This document shows positions 33,328 through 42,387 of a stretch of 64,000 nt of DNA, piece by piece. The position numbers and the translations under genes are program-made. The notes under the pieces were generated by a model. That model did no database searches. It had not been told where the DNA came from and saw only the letters and a program-made list of their open reading frames with translations. This DNA comes from Marinobacterium_E sp035458585 (GTDB taxonomy: Bacteria; Pseudomonadota; Gammaproteobacteria; Pseudomonadales; Balneatricaceae). The DNA lies in NCBI GenBank assembly GCA_035458585.1, contig DATHZN010000060.1, forward strand, positions 1-64,000, in the 5' to 3' direction. Position 1 is the stretch's first letter. The number at the start of each line of letters is the position of its first letter.

Positions 33328-35445
33328 TTGCCTCAGAGCTCATCTCTGTTATTTTGTGTTGACACTTACGACTATAACAAGAGCAGTGATTTGATAAAGC
33401 ACGCAGTCGATTCCGAGTATCCCCAGTCTGAAAGATCGGTTGCTATTGTTGTTGATCCTCAGGGGTGTATAGCTTCCCTGAGTCACTCCCCTTGTCCTGT
33501 GACTGGATATCTCTCGGAAGAGCTCATCGGTAAAAAGATGGGCGCGTTTTTTCCGCCACACTTTGATGAGGGCTATCTAAGAAATATCCATGCTTACTTT
33601 TTAATCGCAGATTCGACTAACTCCTCGTTTACTGAGCCTGTGGTATTACCCTCGAAATCCGGAGGGGAAGTTTATGTCAGCGCTGATTTACTCCCGATTT
33701 CAGACAGTGAAGGGTGTTTGACGCACTATCTGGTCTCTATCGAAAAACGAGTAGGCGCAGGCGTAACTGAAGATGACAGGGAGTTAGATGCTACTTACGC
33801 TTCAACAAACCTGACTCGCCGGCTTGAAAAGGCACTCCAGTTTGCAGGTATCAATCTGTTTAAAATTGATGCAGAGACCGGTGAAGGCGCTTTTATCTAC
33901 AGCGCTAGTGGGCAAAAAACATTTTTGAAACCTGAACTCTGGTTGCCGCTCGTGGAGCCTGAATATCGCGAGCTGGTTGAGAAATCGCATGATAGACCCG
34001 GCCCAGCGATTGAGTATGCTTATCGGCCAAACGGTCCGGCTATGCCAGTACGTTGGTTGAGTCAGGCCATCATCGATCAATACACCCTACCAGATGGCCG
34101 CATAGAGAAACTGGGCTTTTCAAGAGATATTACCAAGGAGCGACGCTATGCTGAGCAACTTAAGTCGCTTGATGCACGCTCAGGTGGCATTACCTCGGAG
34201 GCTTTGCGAGCCGTCTTCGCAGATCTTGTTGCCGATCACCCCCTAGATAGATTCAGCTTTTACGCCATTGATCTCCTTGCACATGATTCAATTCTCTGTG
34301 AGCGCGAGGGGATTTCTGAAACTGAAGTGCTACAAGCGCTTTTTCTAAGGATGTTCCAGTTTTTAGAGACGCAGGGCTCGATCGCCGGTTCACCCTTAAC
34401 CCGATCTGGGCTGTTGGTCTTGGTCAATCATGAGGTGAACGAACGGTTTACTCTGTTTTTGTCGACATTGTGTGATTCTCCTCTCCAGGTCAAGAATCAA
34501 TCGATCAGCTTTTCTGTGCGGTGTGTACGCTGCGATTACCCAACGGATGCAGTTGGCTACGACTCGATATTGCTGAGTCTGCGTCGCACCCTTAGCCTCG
34601 CCGCGAAAGAGAACAAGCCTTTCAGACGCTATCAACACACTGATTTTGAAGATGAAAAGCTTTCAGGAACTGAATTCATTGGTGATATAGACGATGCTTT
34701 TCGTCGAGGTGAGTTTCGGCTCTTTCTTCAGCCTAAGGTCGATGCGAGACCGCCCTATCGGATTATCGGTGCTGAAGCCCTGCTTCGCTGGCAGCACCCA
34801 CACGAGGGTCTGTTGGCTCCCGATCGGTTTCTTGAACTGCTGGTTAACACGCACTGGCGGCCAAAGATTGCGAAGTGGGTTATCCATGAAGCGGTATCCA
34901 TGCTGACGCAAATAAGAGAGGTTGATCCACAGCAAAAACTCGCGTTTAACCTTACCGCCTATGATTTATGTGATCTCGACATACTGGGTGAACTGCTCCG
35001 GATGCAAGAACAGTCAACCTTTCCTGCGGAATCTCTGACGATTGAGTTGAGTGAATCGCAAACACAGATTTCACCGCAAGCATTACACCGCTCTTTACGG
35101 GCTGTTAAGGCGCTCGGCTTTAGTCTTGCATTAGACGATTTTGGTCAAGAGATGAGCTCTCTCAGTTATCTTGTGAATCTACCCTTAGATGAAATTAAAG
35201 TAGACAAAGTATTTCTTGATGAGTCGATGGATACCGAGGCGACAGACAAGGTGATAGCGTTCGTAACTGACTTTGCTCGAATCAAAGGTTGGTCGACCGT
35301 CGTTGAAGGTGTCGAGAGTCAGGCTCAGGCGCTGCGAGTACAGGCCCTAGGTATTGATGAGGCTCAGGGCTACTTTTTTGGAAAGGCTGTACCGCTAGTC
35401 GAATTTATCGCCCTAATTCAGCAGCAACAGCCGTTGAGTGACTGA
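33328..35445 (+). CDS. PAS / degenerate GGDEF / EAL cyclic-di-GMP phosphodiesterase-like protein
   Basis: The 705-residue product has a PAS-type sensor (about 37-140, with GYLSEELIGKKMGAFFP), a second PAS-like region (about 155-275), a GGDEF-like region (about 290-440) without the GGDEF motif (SGLLVLVNHE occupies its place), and a complete EAL domain (about 455-700). EAL residues seen are EALLRW, FNLTAYDL, ELSESQ, LALDDFG, EIKVDK, VEGVES and QGYFFG. It is therefore likely to degrade c-di-GMP, with regulatory input from the upstream domains. No ATG lies in the first 70 codons. TTG at 33328 follows GAGG (33313-33316) at a long spacing and is the most plausible start. Confidence 0.85.
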   Translation: MPQSSSLLFCVDTYDYNKSSDLIKHAVDSEYPQSERSVAIVVDPQGCIASLSHSPCPVTGYLSEELIGKKMGAFFPPHFDEGYLRNIHAYFLIADSTNSSFTEPVVLPSKSGGEVYVSADLLPISDSEGCLTHYLVSIEKRVGAGVTEDDRELDATYASTNLTRRLEKALQFAGINLFKIDAETGEGAFIYSASGQKTFLKPELWLPLVEPEYRELVEKSHDRPGPAIEYAYRPNGPAMPVRWLSQAIIDQYTLPDGRIEKLGFSRDITKERRYAEQLKSLDARSGGITSEALRAVFADLVADHPLDRFSFYAIDLLAHDSILCEREGISETEVLQALFLRMFQFLETQGSIAGSPLTRSGLLVLVNHEVNERFTLFLSTLCDSPLQVKNQSISFSVRCVRCDYPTDAVGYDSILLSLRRTLSLAAKENKPFRRYQHTDFEDEKLSGTEFIGDIDDAFRRGEFRLFLQPKVDARPPYRIIGAEALLRWQHPHEGLLAPDRFLELLVNTHWRPKIAKWVIHEAVSMLTQIREVDPQQKLAFNLTAYDLCDLDILGELLRMQEQSTFPAESLTIELSESQTQISPQALHRSLRAVKALGFSLALDDFGQEMSSLSYLVNLPLDEIKVDKVFLDESMDTEATDKVIAFVTDFARIKGWSTVVEGVESQAQALRVQALGIDEAQGYFFGKAVPLVEFIALIQQQQPLSD

Positions 35446-35567
35446 GTCGTTGAACGAGGCTCCTCCCATCCGAATCATGTGCAATTTTCATTGACCGACG
35501 CTGTCGGTCCTGCATAAGGGACTACACTTCTAGTTAGCACCGGTATGGGTGTCAAAGGAGTAGTTGA

Positions 35568-37058
35568 ATGTCCGGTCATATACCCAGAGTCATCCTGCTG
35601 AGTGTCTGTCTGTTGTTGGCGCCCCTGACAGCTCACAGCTCGATGCTCTGGTATGATTCCAGCTCTAACATGGTAACGGAACGTGCGCTGGGGCTATATG
35701 CCGCTGTATTGTTGGCTCAGCATCATGCGATTGAAACTGAGGATTTGAAGTTAACGCTGCAGCGAGCCGATAGCATTGATGAGGTCGATGCTGCTCACAC
35801 TCGGGTCTTGGATCAGCTTATTACCCGCTTTTCCCTCGGGCAGTTGCCGACATCAATTGACCCACTCTGGGACCACCCCGAGCCCGATTTTGACCCGATC
35901 AAACTGCGCCATGAGATACTCTCTGCGCCTGCTTTGTTGCCAGCGCTGGAAGCATTGCTACCGCGCCACTCAGACTATCAAGCGTTGGTGGACCTCTATC
36001 ACAAGCAACCATCTACGCTAACAGAGCCTGATAAACTCGAGTTTCGGGGCTTCTTCAAACCCGGTCAGGTGCACCAAGACATACGGCTGGTTCGTGAGCG
36101 CCTGAGTTGGTTGGGCTACCCTGCCCTAGATGCCGTTTCCGAGCTGGTGCCGCTGCTGTACGACGATCTTTTGGTCGAACAGATTCGAAAATTTCAGGGC
36201 GATCACGGTCTGGACACCGATGCTATTATTGGTCCACAGACTTTGAGGTGGCTCAACTATTCGGCAGGTGACCGGCGAGCCCTGATAGCTGCTGTTTTGG
36301 AGCGTTGGCGCTGGCTTCCGCGGGAGTTGGGTGAGGAGTATTTACTGGTCAGTATTCCTGGTTTTGAAGTGCGCTATTTTGATCGGGGTGAGTTAATTGA
36401 AAGTCACATCAGTATATCAGGCAGACCTTCGCGACCCACTCGCAGCTTTGTAGCGCAGCTTGAGCAGTTTGTAATAAACCCTGACTGGACAGTCCCACGC
36501 CGCATCTTGATGCGCGATCTGGTGCCCAAAATCCTCGCTGATCCAAACTACCTAACTCAGCAGGGAATGCAAGCAGAGCGGTTGTTCGGCGATCGTTGGC
36601 AAGCGGTAGAGAATGATGAAATTAATTGGGCAGCGATCAGTTGGGACGATAAGGATGTGCGATTGGTGCAGGCGCCAGGAGAAAAGAACGCCCTTGGTCA
36701 AATTAAGTTTCACATGCCCAATAGCCACGCGATTTATCTGCACGACACACCAAGTAAAGAGCTCTTTGCCGACGCCTCTCGAGCTTTGAGTTCGGGGTGT
36801 ATTCGTGTTGAGGGCGTCACTGAATTAGCGAGGCGGCTAATGCACGGTGATATAGAACAACTGGAGTTATCACTGGCTCAGACTGAGACTAGATGGCTGC
36901 GTCTACCCAAACCGATACCGGTTTACCTCTTCTATAATCGCGCCTGGGTCGATAGTAACGGCCGGTTGCAATTGCGCGATGATGTCTACGACGCCGACAG
37001 GCAGTTTTTCGCAAGATCGAGGATTAAGTTGAATAACTCTCAACTCGCAGAGCGATAA
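35568..37058 (+). CDS. Periplasmic L,D-transpeptidase (YcbB/LdtD family)
   Basis: This enzyme makes 3-3 peptide cross-links in peptidoglycan. The 496-residue precursor has a signal peptide (residues about 1-24), a scaffold domain, a peptidoglycan-binding repeat (VRERLSWLGYPALDAV ... IRKFQGDHGLDTDAIIGPQTLRWLN, about 175-230), and the YkuD catalytic domain. The active-site Cys lies in ALSSGCIRVEG near residue 410, with the catalytic His in YLHDTPSKELF near 390. It is next to a MepK-like endopeptidase, matching E. coli ycbB-ycbK. No lipobox was seen. Confidence 0.93.
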   Translation: MSGHIPRVILLSVCLLLAPLTAHSSMLWYDSSSNMVTERALGLYAAVLLAQHHAIETEDLKLTLQRADSIDEVDAAHTRVLDQLITRFSLGQLPTSIDPLWDHPEPDFDPIKLRHEILSAPALLPALEALLPRHSDYQALVDLYHKQPSTLTEPDKLEFRGFFKPGQVHQDIRLVRERLSWLGYPALDAVSELVPLLYDDLLVEQIRKFQGDHGLDTDAIIGPQTLRWLNYSAGDRRALIAAVLERWRWLPRELGEEYLLVSIPGFEVRYFDRGELIESHISISGRPSRPTRSFVAQLEQFVINPDWTVPRRILMRDLVPKILADPNYLTQQGMQAERLFGDRWQAVENDEINWAAISWDDKDVRLVQAPGEKNALGQIKFHMPNSHAIYLHDTPSKELFADASRALSSGCIRVEGVTELARRLMHGDIEQLELSLAQTETRWLRLPKPIPVYLFYNRAWVDSNGRLQLRDDVYDADRQFFARSRIKLNNSQLAER

Positions 37059-37173
37059 ACTCTAGCTATTGGGCTATCTCAATACTTAATAATTGGTTAA
37101 TCTTTAAGCAGAAGGTGCATATATAAGTACCTCGCATAGAACCATATGGTCGGAAGTTACCCGGGGGAGAGGT

Positions 37174-37791
37174 ATGGCCAAATTAAGTAGTGCCCACAAA
37201 GAGGGTGAAGTGTTGTCGCGCCGAGGATTTATAAAGTGCGCAACGCTTGCTGCCACGGCAGTATCTTTTCCATCCGTTGCTTTGGCCTCACAAGAGCGCA
37301 CGGTCTCAACTGTTAGCGGCCCAGAGCTAGTGGCGACCGGTAATGAGCGTGTGCTTGCATTCAGGCACCTGCATACAGGGGAGACACTTAGACTCACCTA
37401 CTGGTCGAACGGCCAGTATCTGGATGAGTCCCTCTCCGAGATCAATCATCTGTTACGGGATTTCCGCACCGGTGAACGTTACAAGATGGATCGCGAACTG
37501 ATGGACCTACTCTATCGATTACAGGTCTCAACGGGTAACAATCGGGCATTTGAGATTATTTCAGGTTACCGCTCACCCAAGACTAACGCCATGTTGCGCA
37601 CTGGCAGTTCGGGTGTGGCGAAGAAGAGCCTACACATGCAGGGTCAGGCGATCGATGTTCGCCTGCCCGGTACTGATCTGAAACATCTTCACAGGGCCGC
37701 TCTGGAGGCGAAAGCCGGTGGCGTTGGACTCTACACCGGTTCAAACTTTCTCCATCTTGATACAGGGCGTGTACGCAACTGGGGTAAATAG
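37174..37791 (+). CDS. Tat-exported peptidoglycan endopeptidase (DUF882, MepK/YcbK-like)
   Basis: The 205-residue precursor has a twin-arginine signal (SRRGFIK at residues 15-21, then a hydrophobic stretch to about 42). The C-terminal peptidase M15A/DUF882 domain has SGYRSPKTN near 130, the zinc-binding LHMQGQAIDV near 152 and HLDTGRVRNWG at the end. In E. coli, MepK cleaves 3-3 cross-links, the products of L,D-transpeptidases, which fits the preceding gene. GGGGGAGAGGT precedes the ATG. A terminator lies about 95 bases downstream. Confidence 0.93.
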   Translation: MAKLSSAHKEGEVLSRRGFIKCATLAATAVSFPSVALASQERTVSTVSGPELVATGNERVLAFRHLHTGETLRLTYWSNGQYLDESLSEINHLLRDFRTGERYKMDRELMDLLYRLQVSTGNNRAFEIISGYRSPKTNAMLRTGSSGVAKKSLHMQGQAIDVRLPGTDLKHLHRAALEAKAGGVGLYTGSNFLHLDTGRVRNWGK

Positions 37792-37800
37792 ATTTACGCA

Positions 37801-37829
37801 TAGACAGTTTCTGGGGCTTCAAGTAAAAT
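37801..37829 (+). promoter_or_regulatory. Candidate sigma70 promoter for carAB
   Basis: TAGACA (37801-37806) and TAAAAT (37824-37829) are each one base off consensus, with 17 bases between. It starts 10 bases after the stop of the mepK-like gene, so the carA leader would be about 140 bases and would contain the stem-loop at 37886-37916. Confidence 0.55.
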
Positions 37830-37885
37830 ACCGCAGGTTTTGCCAGCGTGATCCGCGGCAGCCCTTCAGATGGCAAGTTTTCTAG

Positions 37886-37921
37886 AGCGAGGTGAACCTA
37901 TCAGTTTAGCCTCGCTTTTTT
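37886..37921 (+). terminator. Rho-independent stem-loop upstream of carA (terminator or attenuator)
   Basis: AGCGAGG (37886-37892) pairs with CCTCGCT (37910-37916), and six T follow. It lies downstream of the candidate carA promoter and 52 bases before carA, so it could end the mepK transcript or attenuate carAB. A possible leader ORF of 24 codons (ATG at 37870, stop at 37944) runs through the stem, as in pyrBI-type attenuation. Confidence 0.65.
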
Positions 37922-37973
37922 ACAACTATGCCCCACAGTTTTAAGTTATAAGCGAATTCGCGGGGAGGTCACA

Positions 37974-39113
37974 TTGACGCAGTCAGCCATTCTAGCCCTT
38001 GAGGATGGATCAATTTTCAGGGGAGTGTCGATTGGCGCCGAAGGCGAGTCAGCGGGGGAAGTGGTATTCAACACCTCAATGACTGGCTACCAAGAGATCC
38101 TCACCGATCCATCTTACTGCCGTCAGATCGTTACTCTTACGTACCCGCATATCGGTAACGTTGGCTGTAACGTTGAAGATGCCGAATCAGATCGGACCTG
38201 GGTTGCAGGTTTGGTTATCCGCGACCTGCCTTTGATGGCAAGTAATTTCCGTTCAGAACAGTCTCTCGATGCTTACCTTAAAGAGCGCGGTATTGTGGGT
38301 ATCGCCGATATCGATACACGTCGCTTGACGCGCATCCTGCGCGAAAAAGGGGCTCAGAACGGCTGCATCATGGCGGGCGATAATATCGATGAAGCCAAGG
38401 CGCTAGAGTTGGCTCGCGCTTTCCCTGGTTTAAAAGGTATGGATTTAGCGAAGGTGGTTACGCGTGATGCTGCCGATAGCTGGCGTACATCCACATGGAA
38501 ACTGGGCGAGGGTTATGCAGAGAAAGCAGATGCTGAGCAGCCATTTCATGTGGTCGCTTACGACTTCGGTGTGAAACACAACATTCTGCGCATGCTGGTG
38601 GAGCGTGGTTGTCGTCTTACCGTAGTGCCTGCACAGACAGCGGCCGCCGATGTCTTAGGGCTGAACCCTGACGGTGTATTCCTGTCTAACGGTCCTGGCG
38701 ATCCAGAACCCTGTGACTACGCAATTGAAGCGATAACTGAAATATTGCAAACCAAGATACCCGTGTTTGGCATTTGTCTGGGGCATCAGCTGCTTGCGCT
38801 GGCTTCAGGTGCGAAGACCGAGAAGATGAAGTTTGGTCATCATGGGGCTAACCACCCTGTACAGGATCTTGATAATAAACACGTCATGATCACTAGCCAG
38901 AACCACGGTTTTGCAGTGGCGGAGGATAGCCTGCCAGCAACCCTGCGCGCGACTCACAAATCCCTTTTCGATGGATCCCTGCAGGGTATCGAGCGTACCG
39001 ACGTGCCTGCGTTTAGCTTTCAGGGTCATCCGGAAGCGAGCCCCGGCCCACACGATGTGGCCCCGCTGTTCGATCGCTTTATTGAGATGATGTCTGCTCG
39101 CCAGAACGGCTAA
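37974..39113 (+). CDS. carA: Carbamoyl-phosphate synthase small subunit CarA
   Basis: CarA hydrolyses glutamine and passes ammonia to CarB for carbamoyl phosphate, used for arginine and pyrimidines. The 379-residue protein has the amidotransferase class I core with the nucleophile Cys in FGICLGHQ near residue 265 and the His-Glu pair in SFQGHPEASPG near 350. It starts with TTG at 37974; GGGGAGG is 7 bases upstream and no ATG fits. carB follows after 52 bases. Confidence 0.97.
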   Translation: MTQSAILALEDGSIFRGVSIGAEGESAGEVVFNTSMTGYQEILTDPSYCRQIVTLTYPHIGNVGCNVEDAESDRTWVAGLVIRDLPLMASNFRSEQSLDAYLKERGIVGIADIDTRRLTRILREKGAQNGCIMAGDNIDEAKALELARAFPGLKGMDLAKVVTRDAADSWRTSTWKLGEGYAEKADAEQPFHVVAYDFGVKHNILRMLVERGCRLTVVPAQTAAADVLGLNPDGVFLSNGPGDPEPCDYAIEAITEILQTKIPVFGICLGHQLLALASGAKTEKMKFGHHGANHPVQDLDNKHVMITSQNHGFAVAEDSLPATLRATHKSLFDGSLQGIERTDVPAFSFQGHPEASPGPHDVAPLFDRFIEMMSARQNG

Positions 39114-39165
39114 GAGCAACACAGCTTACTGGGATTAAAGAAAGTTTAGAGATTAGGTTTCACAG

Positions 39166-42100
39166 ATGCCAAAACGTACGGACATACAAAGTATTCTAAT
39201 CCTCGGCGCAGGCCCAATCGTTATCGGTCAGGCGTGTGAGTTCGATTACTCCGGCGCACAGGCGTGTAAAGCGCTGCGTGAAGAGGGTTACCGCGTAATT
39301 CTGGTTAACTCCAACCCTGCCACTATCATGACGGACCCAGCAATGGCCGATGCGACTTATATCGAGCCGATTAACTGGAAGACTGTCGCTAAAATCATTG
39401 AGAAAGAGCGTCCAGACGCGCTGCTGCCAACCATGGGTGGTCAGACGGCACTCAACTGTGCTCTGGATCTCGATCGTGAAGGTGTGTTGGCTAAGTACGG
39501 CGTCGAGATGATCGGTGCCACTCAAGACGCAATCGATAAGGCTGAAGATCGCGAACGCTTCGACAAGGCGATGAAAAATATAGGCCTGGAGTGTCCTCGT
39601 GCCTCTATTGCACACTCGCTCGAAGAGGCTCTACAGGTTCTGGATTCGATCGGTTTTCCGGCCATCATCCGCCCATCGTTCACCATGGGTGGCTCAGGTG
39701 GCGGTATCGCCTACAACAAAGAAGAGTTTATCGAGATCTGTGAACGTGGTCTTGACCTCTCCCCAACCAATGAGCTGCTGATCGACGAATCGCTGATCGG
39801 CTGGAAAGAGTATGAGATGGAAGTTGTTCGCGATAAGAACGACAACTGTATCATTATCTGCTCGATCGAAAACTTCGACGCTATGGGTGTTCACACCGGT
39901 GACTCTATCACTGTTGCTCCAGCTCAGACGCTGACCGACAAAGAGTACCAGCTTATGCGTAATGCATCGCTTGCTGTACTTCGCGAAATCGGTGTAGAGA
40001 CGGGTGGCTCTAACGTCCAGTTTGGTGTGTGTCCAGAGACTGGCCGTATGGTTGTCATCGAGATGAACCCGCGAGTATCACGTTCGTCTGCGCTGGCCTC
40101 TAAAGCAACAGGCTTTCCGATTGCGAAGGTCGCTGCCAAGCTGGCCGTGGGTTACACCCTTGATGAGCTCCACAACGATATTACGGGGGGGCGGACACCA
40201 GCGTCTTTTGAGCCTGCCATCGACTATGTTGTGACGAAAATTCCTCGTTTTACTTTTGAGAAATTTCCACAGGCTAATGATCGTCTGACCACTCAGATGA
40301 AGTCTGTCGGCGAGGTTATGGCCATTGGTCGTACTCAGCAGGAATCACTGCAGAAAGCACTGCGCGGTCTTGAAGTGGGATCTGAAGGTTTCGATCCAAT
40401 CCTCGATCTCAATGCAGAGGACGCGCGTGATGAGCTGATTCACGAACTATCACAACCGGGCGCAGAGCGTATCTGGTATATCGGTGATGCTTTCCGTATG
40501 GGTATGAGTGTCGAAGAGATCTACAAGCTCAGCGGTGTTGACCCCTGGTTCCTCGTCCAGATCGAAGATCTGATTAAGGATGAGCAGCGCGTGTCAGAGA
40601 CAGCTCTCAGCGAGCTGACAGCCGATATGATCTTCCGTCTCAAGCGTAAAGGTTTCTCTGATGGTCGCTTGGCGAAATTGCTGGGCGTTTCTGAGAAGCA
40701 GTTCCGCAAACAGCGCCAGAAACTCAATGTGCGTCCTGTGTTTAAGCGCGTCGACACCTGTGCCGCTGAATTTGCAACCGACACCGCTTACATGTACTCA
40801 ACCTACGAGGAAGAGTGTGAAGCCAACCCATCTGATCGCGATAAGATTATGGTTATTGGCGGTGGTCCTAACCGGATCGGTCAGGGTATCGAATTTGACT
40901 ACTGCTGTGTGCATGCTGCCTTGGCGGCTCGCGAAGACGGTTACGAAACTATCATGGTTAACTGTAACCCAGAGACCGTTTCGACCGACTACGACACCTC
41001 TGATCGACTCTACTTCGAGCCAATTACGCTTGAGGATGTACTAGAGATCGTTGAAGTTGAGAAACCTAAAGGGGTTATCGTGCAGTACGGTGGTCAGACA
41101 CCGCTGAAGCTGGCAGTAGCCCTTGAGCAGGCAGGCGTTCCCATTATTGGCACCTCTTCTGAAGCGATTGATCGTGCAGAGGACCGTGAGCAGTTCCAAC
41201 AGATGCTCAAGCGCTTGGGTCTGAAACAGCCAGAAAACGCAACTGTTCGCAGTTTAGATGCTGCAATAGTCGAGGCTGAAAAGATCGGTTACCCGCTGGT
41301 TGTCCGCCCTTCCTACGTCCTTGGTGGACGCGCGATGGAGATAGTCTACAAAGAGGACGAGCTGCGCAAGTACATGAACACCGCGGTGCAGGTCTCTCAC
41401 GAGGCTCCCGTGCTACTGGACCATTTCCTCAATGCCGCGATCGAAGTCGATATTGATGCAGTGTGTGACGGCGAGCAGGTTGTAATCGGTGCAATCATGC
41501 AGCACATCGAACAGGCGGGTGTTCACTCTGGTGACTCGGCTTGTTCTCTGCCGCCATACAATTTGGCTGCTGATATCCAGGACGAAATGCGTGAGATGGT
41601 GCGTAAGATGGCACTTGAACTTGGCGTTGTCGGCCTGATGAACGTGCAGCTGGCCTATCAGGATGGTGAAATCTACGTTATTGAAGTCAATCCACGCGCT
41701 TCACGTACGGTGCCATTCGTATCCAAGTGCATCGGAGTCTCGCTGGCCAAGATCGCCGCGCTGGTGATGACCGGCAAATCGCTTAAAGAGCTGGGCTTCA
41801 CCGAAGAGATCGTACCTAAGTTCTTTAACGTCAAAGAGGCTGTCTTCCCGTTCAACAAGTTCCAGGGCGTCGACCCGATTCTTGGCCCTGAAATGAAGTC
41901 CACCGGTGAAGTGATGGGTACGGGTGTAACCTTTGGCGAAGCGTTCATGAAGGCGCAGATCGGTGCTGGCGAAAAGATGCCTAAGCCGGGTAACGCCTTC
42001 ATCTCTGTTCGTGACGTTGACAAAGCAAGTGTTGTGAAACTGGCGCAGGATTTTGTTTCGCTGGGCTTCTCTCTTGTGGCTACCTCAGGAACTGCAAAGC

Positions 42101-42387
42101 ATCTGAGCGACAACGGTCTGGCTGTTAAGGTGGTCAATAAGGTAGCTGAAGGTCGTCCAAACATCGTCGATATGATCAAGAACGGTGAAATTGCCTATGT
42201 GGTTAACACCACAGAGGGCCGTAAAGCGATTGCTGACTCTGCGGATATTCGCCGTGCAGCCCTGCAGCATAAAGTGCCTTACACCACCACGCTTGCTGGC
42301 GCGGAAGCGGTCGCTGCAGCGCTAGAGTTCGGTGAAGAGCGTGAAGTACGTCGCCTTCAGGATATCCATATGGAGGTGTCTGCATGA
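39166..42387 (+). CDS. carB: Carbamoyl-phosphate synthase large subunit CarB
   Basis: CarB makes carbamoyl phosphate from bicarbonate, ATP and the ammonia from CarA. The 1073 residues match the family, with two homologous ATP-grasp halves (SILILGAGPIVIGQACEFDYSG at the start, IMVIGGGPNRIGQGIEFDYCC near 562) and the C-terminal MGS-like allosteric domain (about 935-1073) that senses UMP and ornithine. It overlaps greA by 4 bases. Confidence 0.99.
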   Translation: MPKRTDIQSILILGAGPIVIGQACEFDYSGAQACKALREEGYRVILVNSNPATIMTDPAMADATYIEPINWKTVAKIIEKERPDALLPTMGGQTALNCALDLDREGVLAKYGVEMIGATQDAIDKAEDRERFDKAMKNIGLECPRASIAHSLEEALQVLDSIGFPAIIRPSFTMGGSGGGIAYNKEEFIEICERGLDLSPTNELLIDESLIGWKEYEMEVVRDKNDNCIIICSIENFDAMGVHTGDSITVAPAQTLTDKEYQLMRNASLAVLREIGVETGGSNVQFGVCPETGRMVVIEMNPRVSRSSALASKATGFPIAKVAAKLAVGYTLDELHNDITGGRTPASFEPAIDYVVTKIPRFTFEKFPQANDRLTTQMKSVGEVMAIGRTQQESLQKALRGLEVGSEGFDPILDLNAEDARDELIHELSQPGAERIWYIGDAFRMGMSVEEIYKLSGVDPWFLVQIEDLIKDEQRVSETALSELTADMIFRLKRKGFSDGRLAKLLGVSEKQFRKQRQKLNVRPVFKRVDTCAAEFATDTAYMYSTYEEECEANPSDRDKIMVIGGGPNRIGQGIEFDYCCVHAALAAREDGYETIMVNCNPETVSTDYDTSDRLYFEPITLEDVLEIVEVEKPKGVIVQYGGQTPLKLAVALEQAGVPIIGTSSEAIDRAEDREQFQQMLKRLGLKQPENATVRSLDAAIVEAEKIGYPLVVRPSYVLGGRAMEIVYKEDELRKYMNTAVQVSHEAPVLLDHFLNAAIEVDIDAVCDGEQVVIGAIMQHIEQAGVHSGDSACSLPPYNLAADIQDEMREMVRKMALELGVVGLMNVQLAYQDGEIYVIEVNPRASRTVPFVSKCIGVSLAKIAALVMTGKSLKELGFTEEIVPKFFNVKEAVFPFNKFQGVDPILGPEMKSTGEVMGTGVTFGEAFMKAQIGAGEKMPKPGNAFISVRDVDKASVVKLAQDFVSLGFSLVATSGTAKHLSDNGLAVKVVNKVAEGRPNIVDMIKNGEIAYVVNTTEGRKAIADSADIRRAALQHKVPYTTTLAGAEAVAAALEFGEEREVRRLQDIHMEVSA

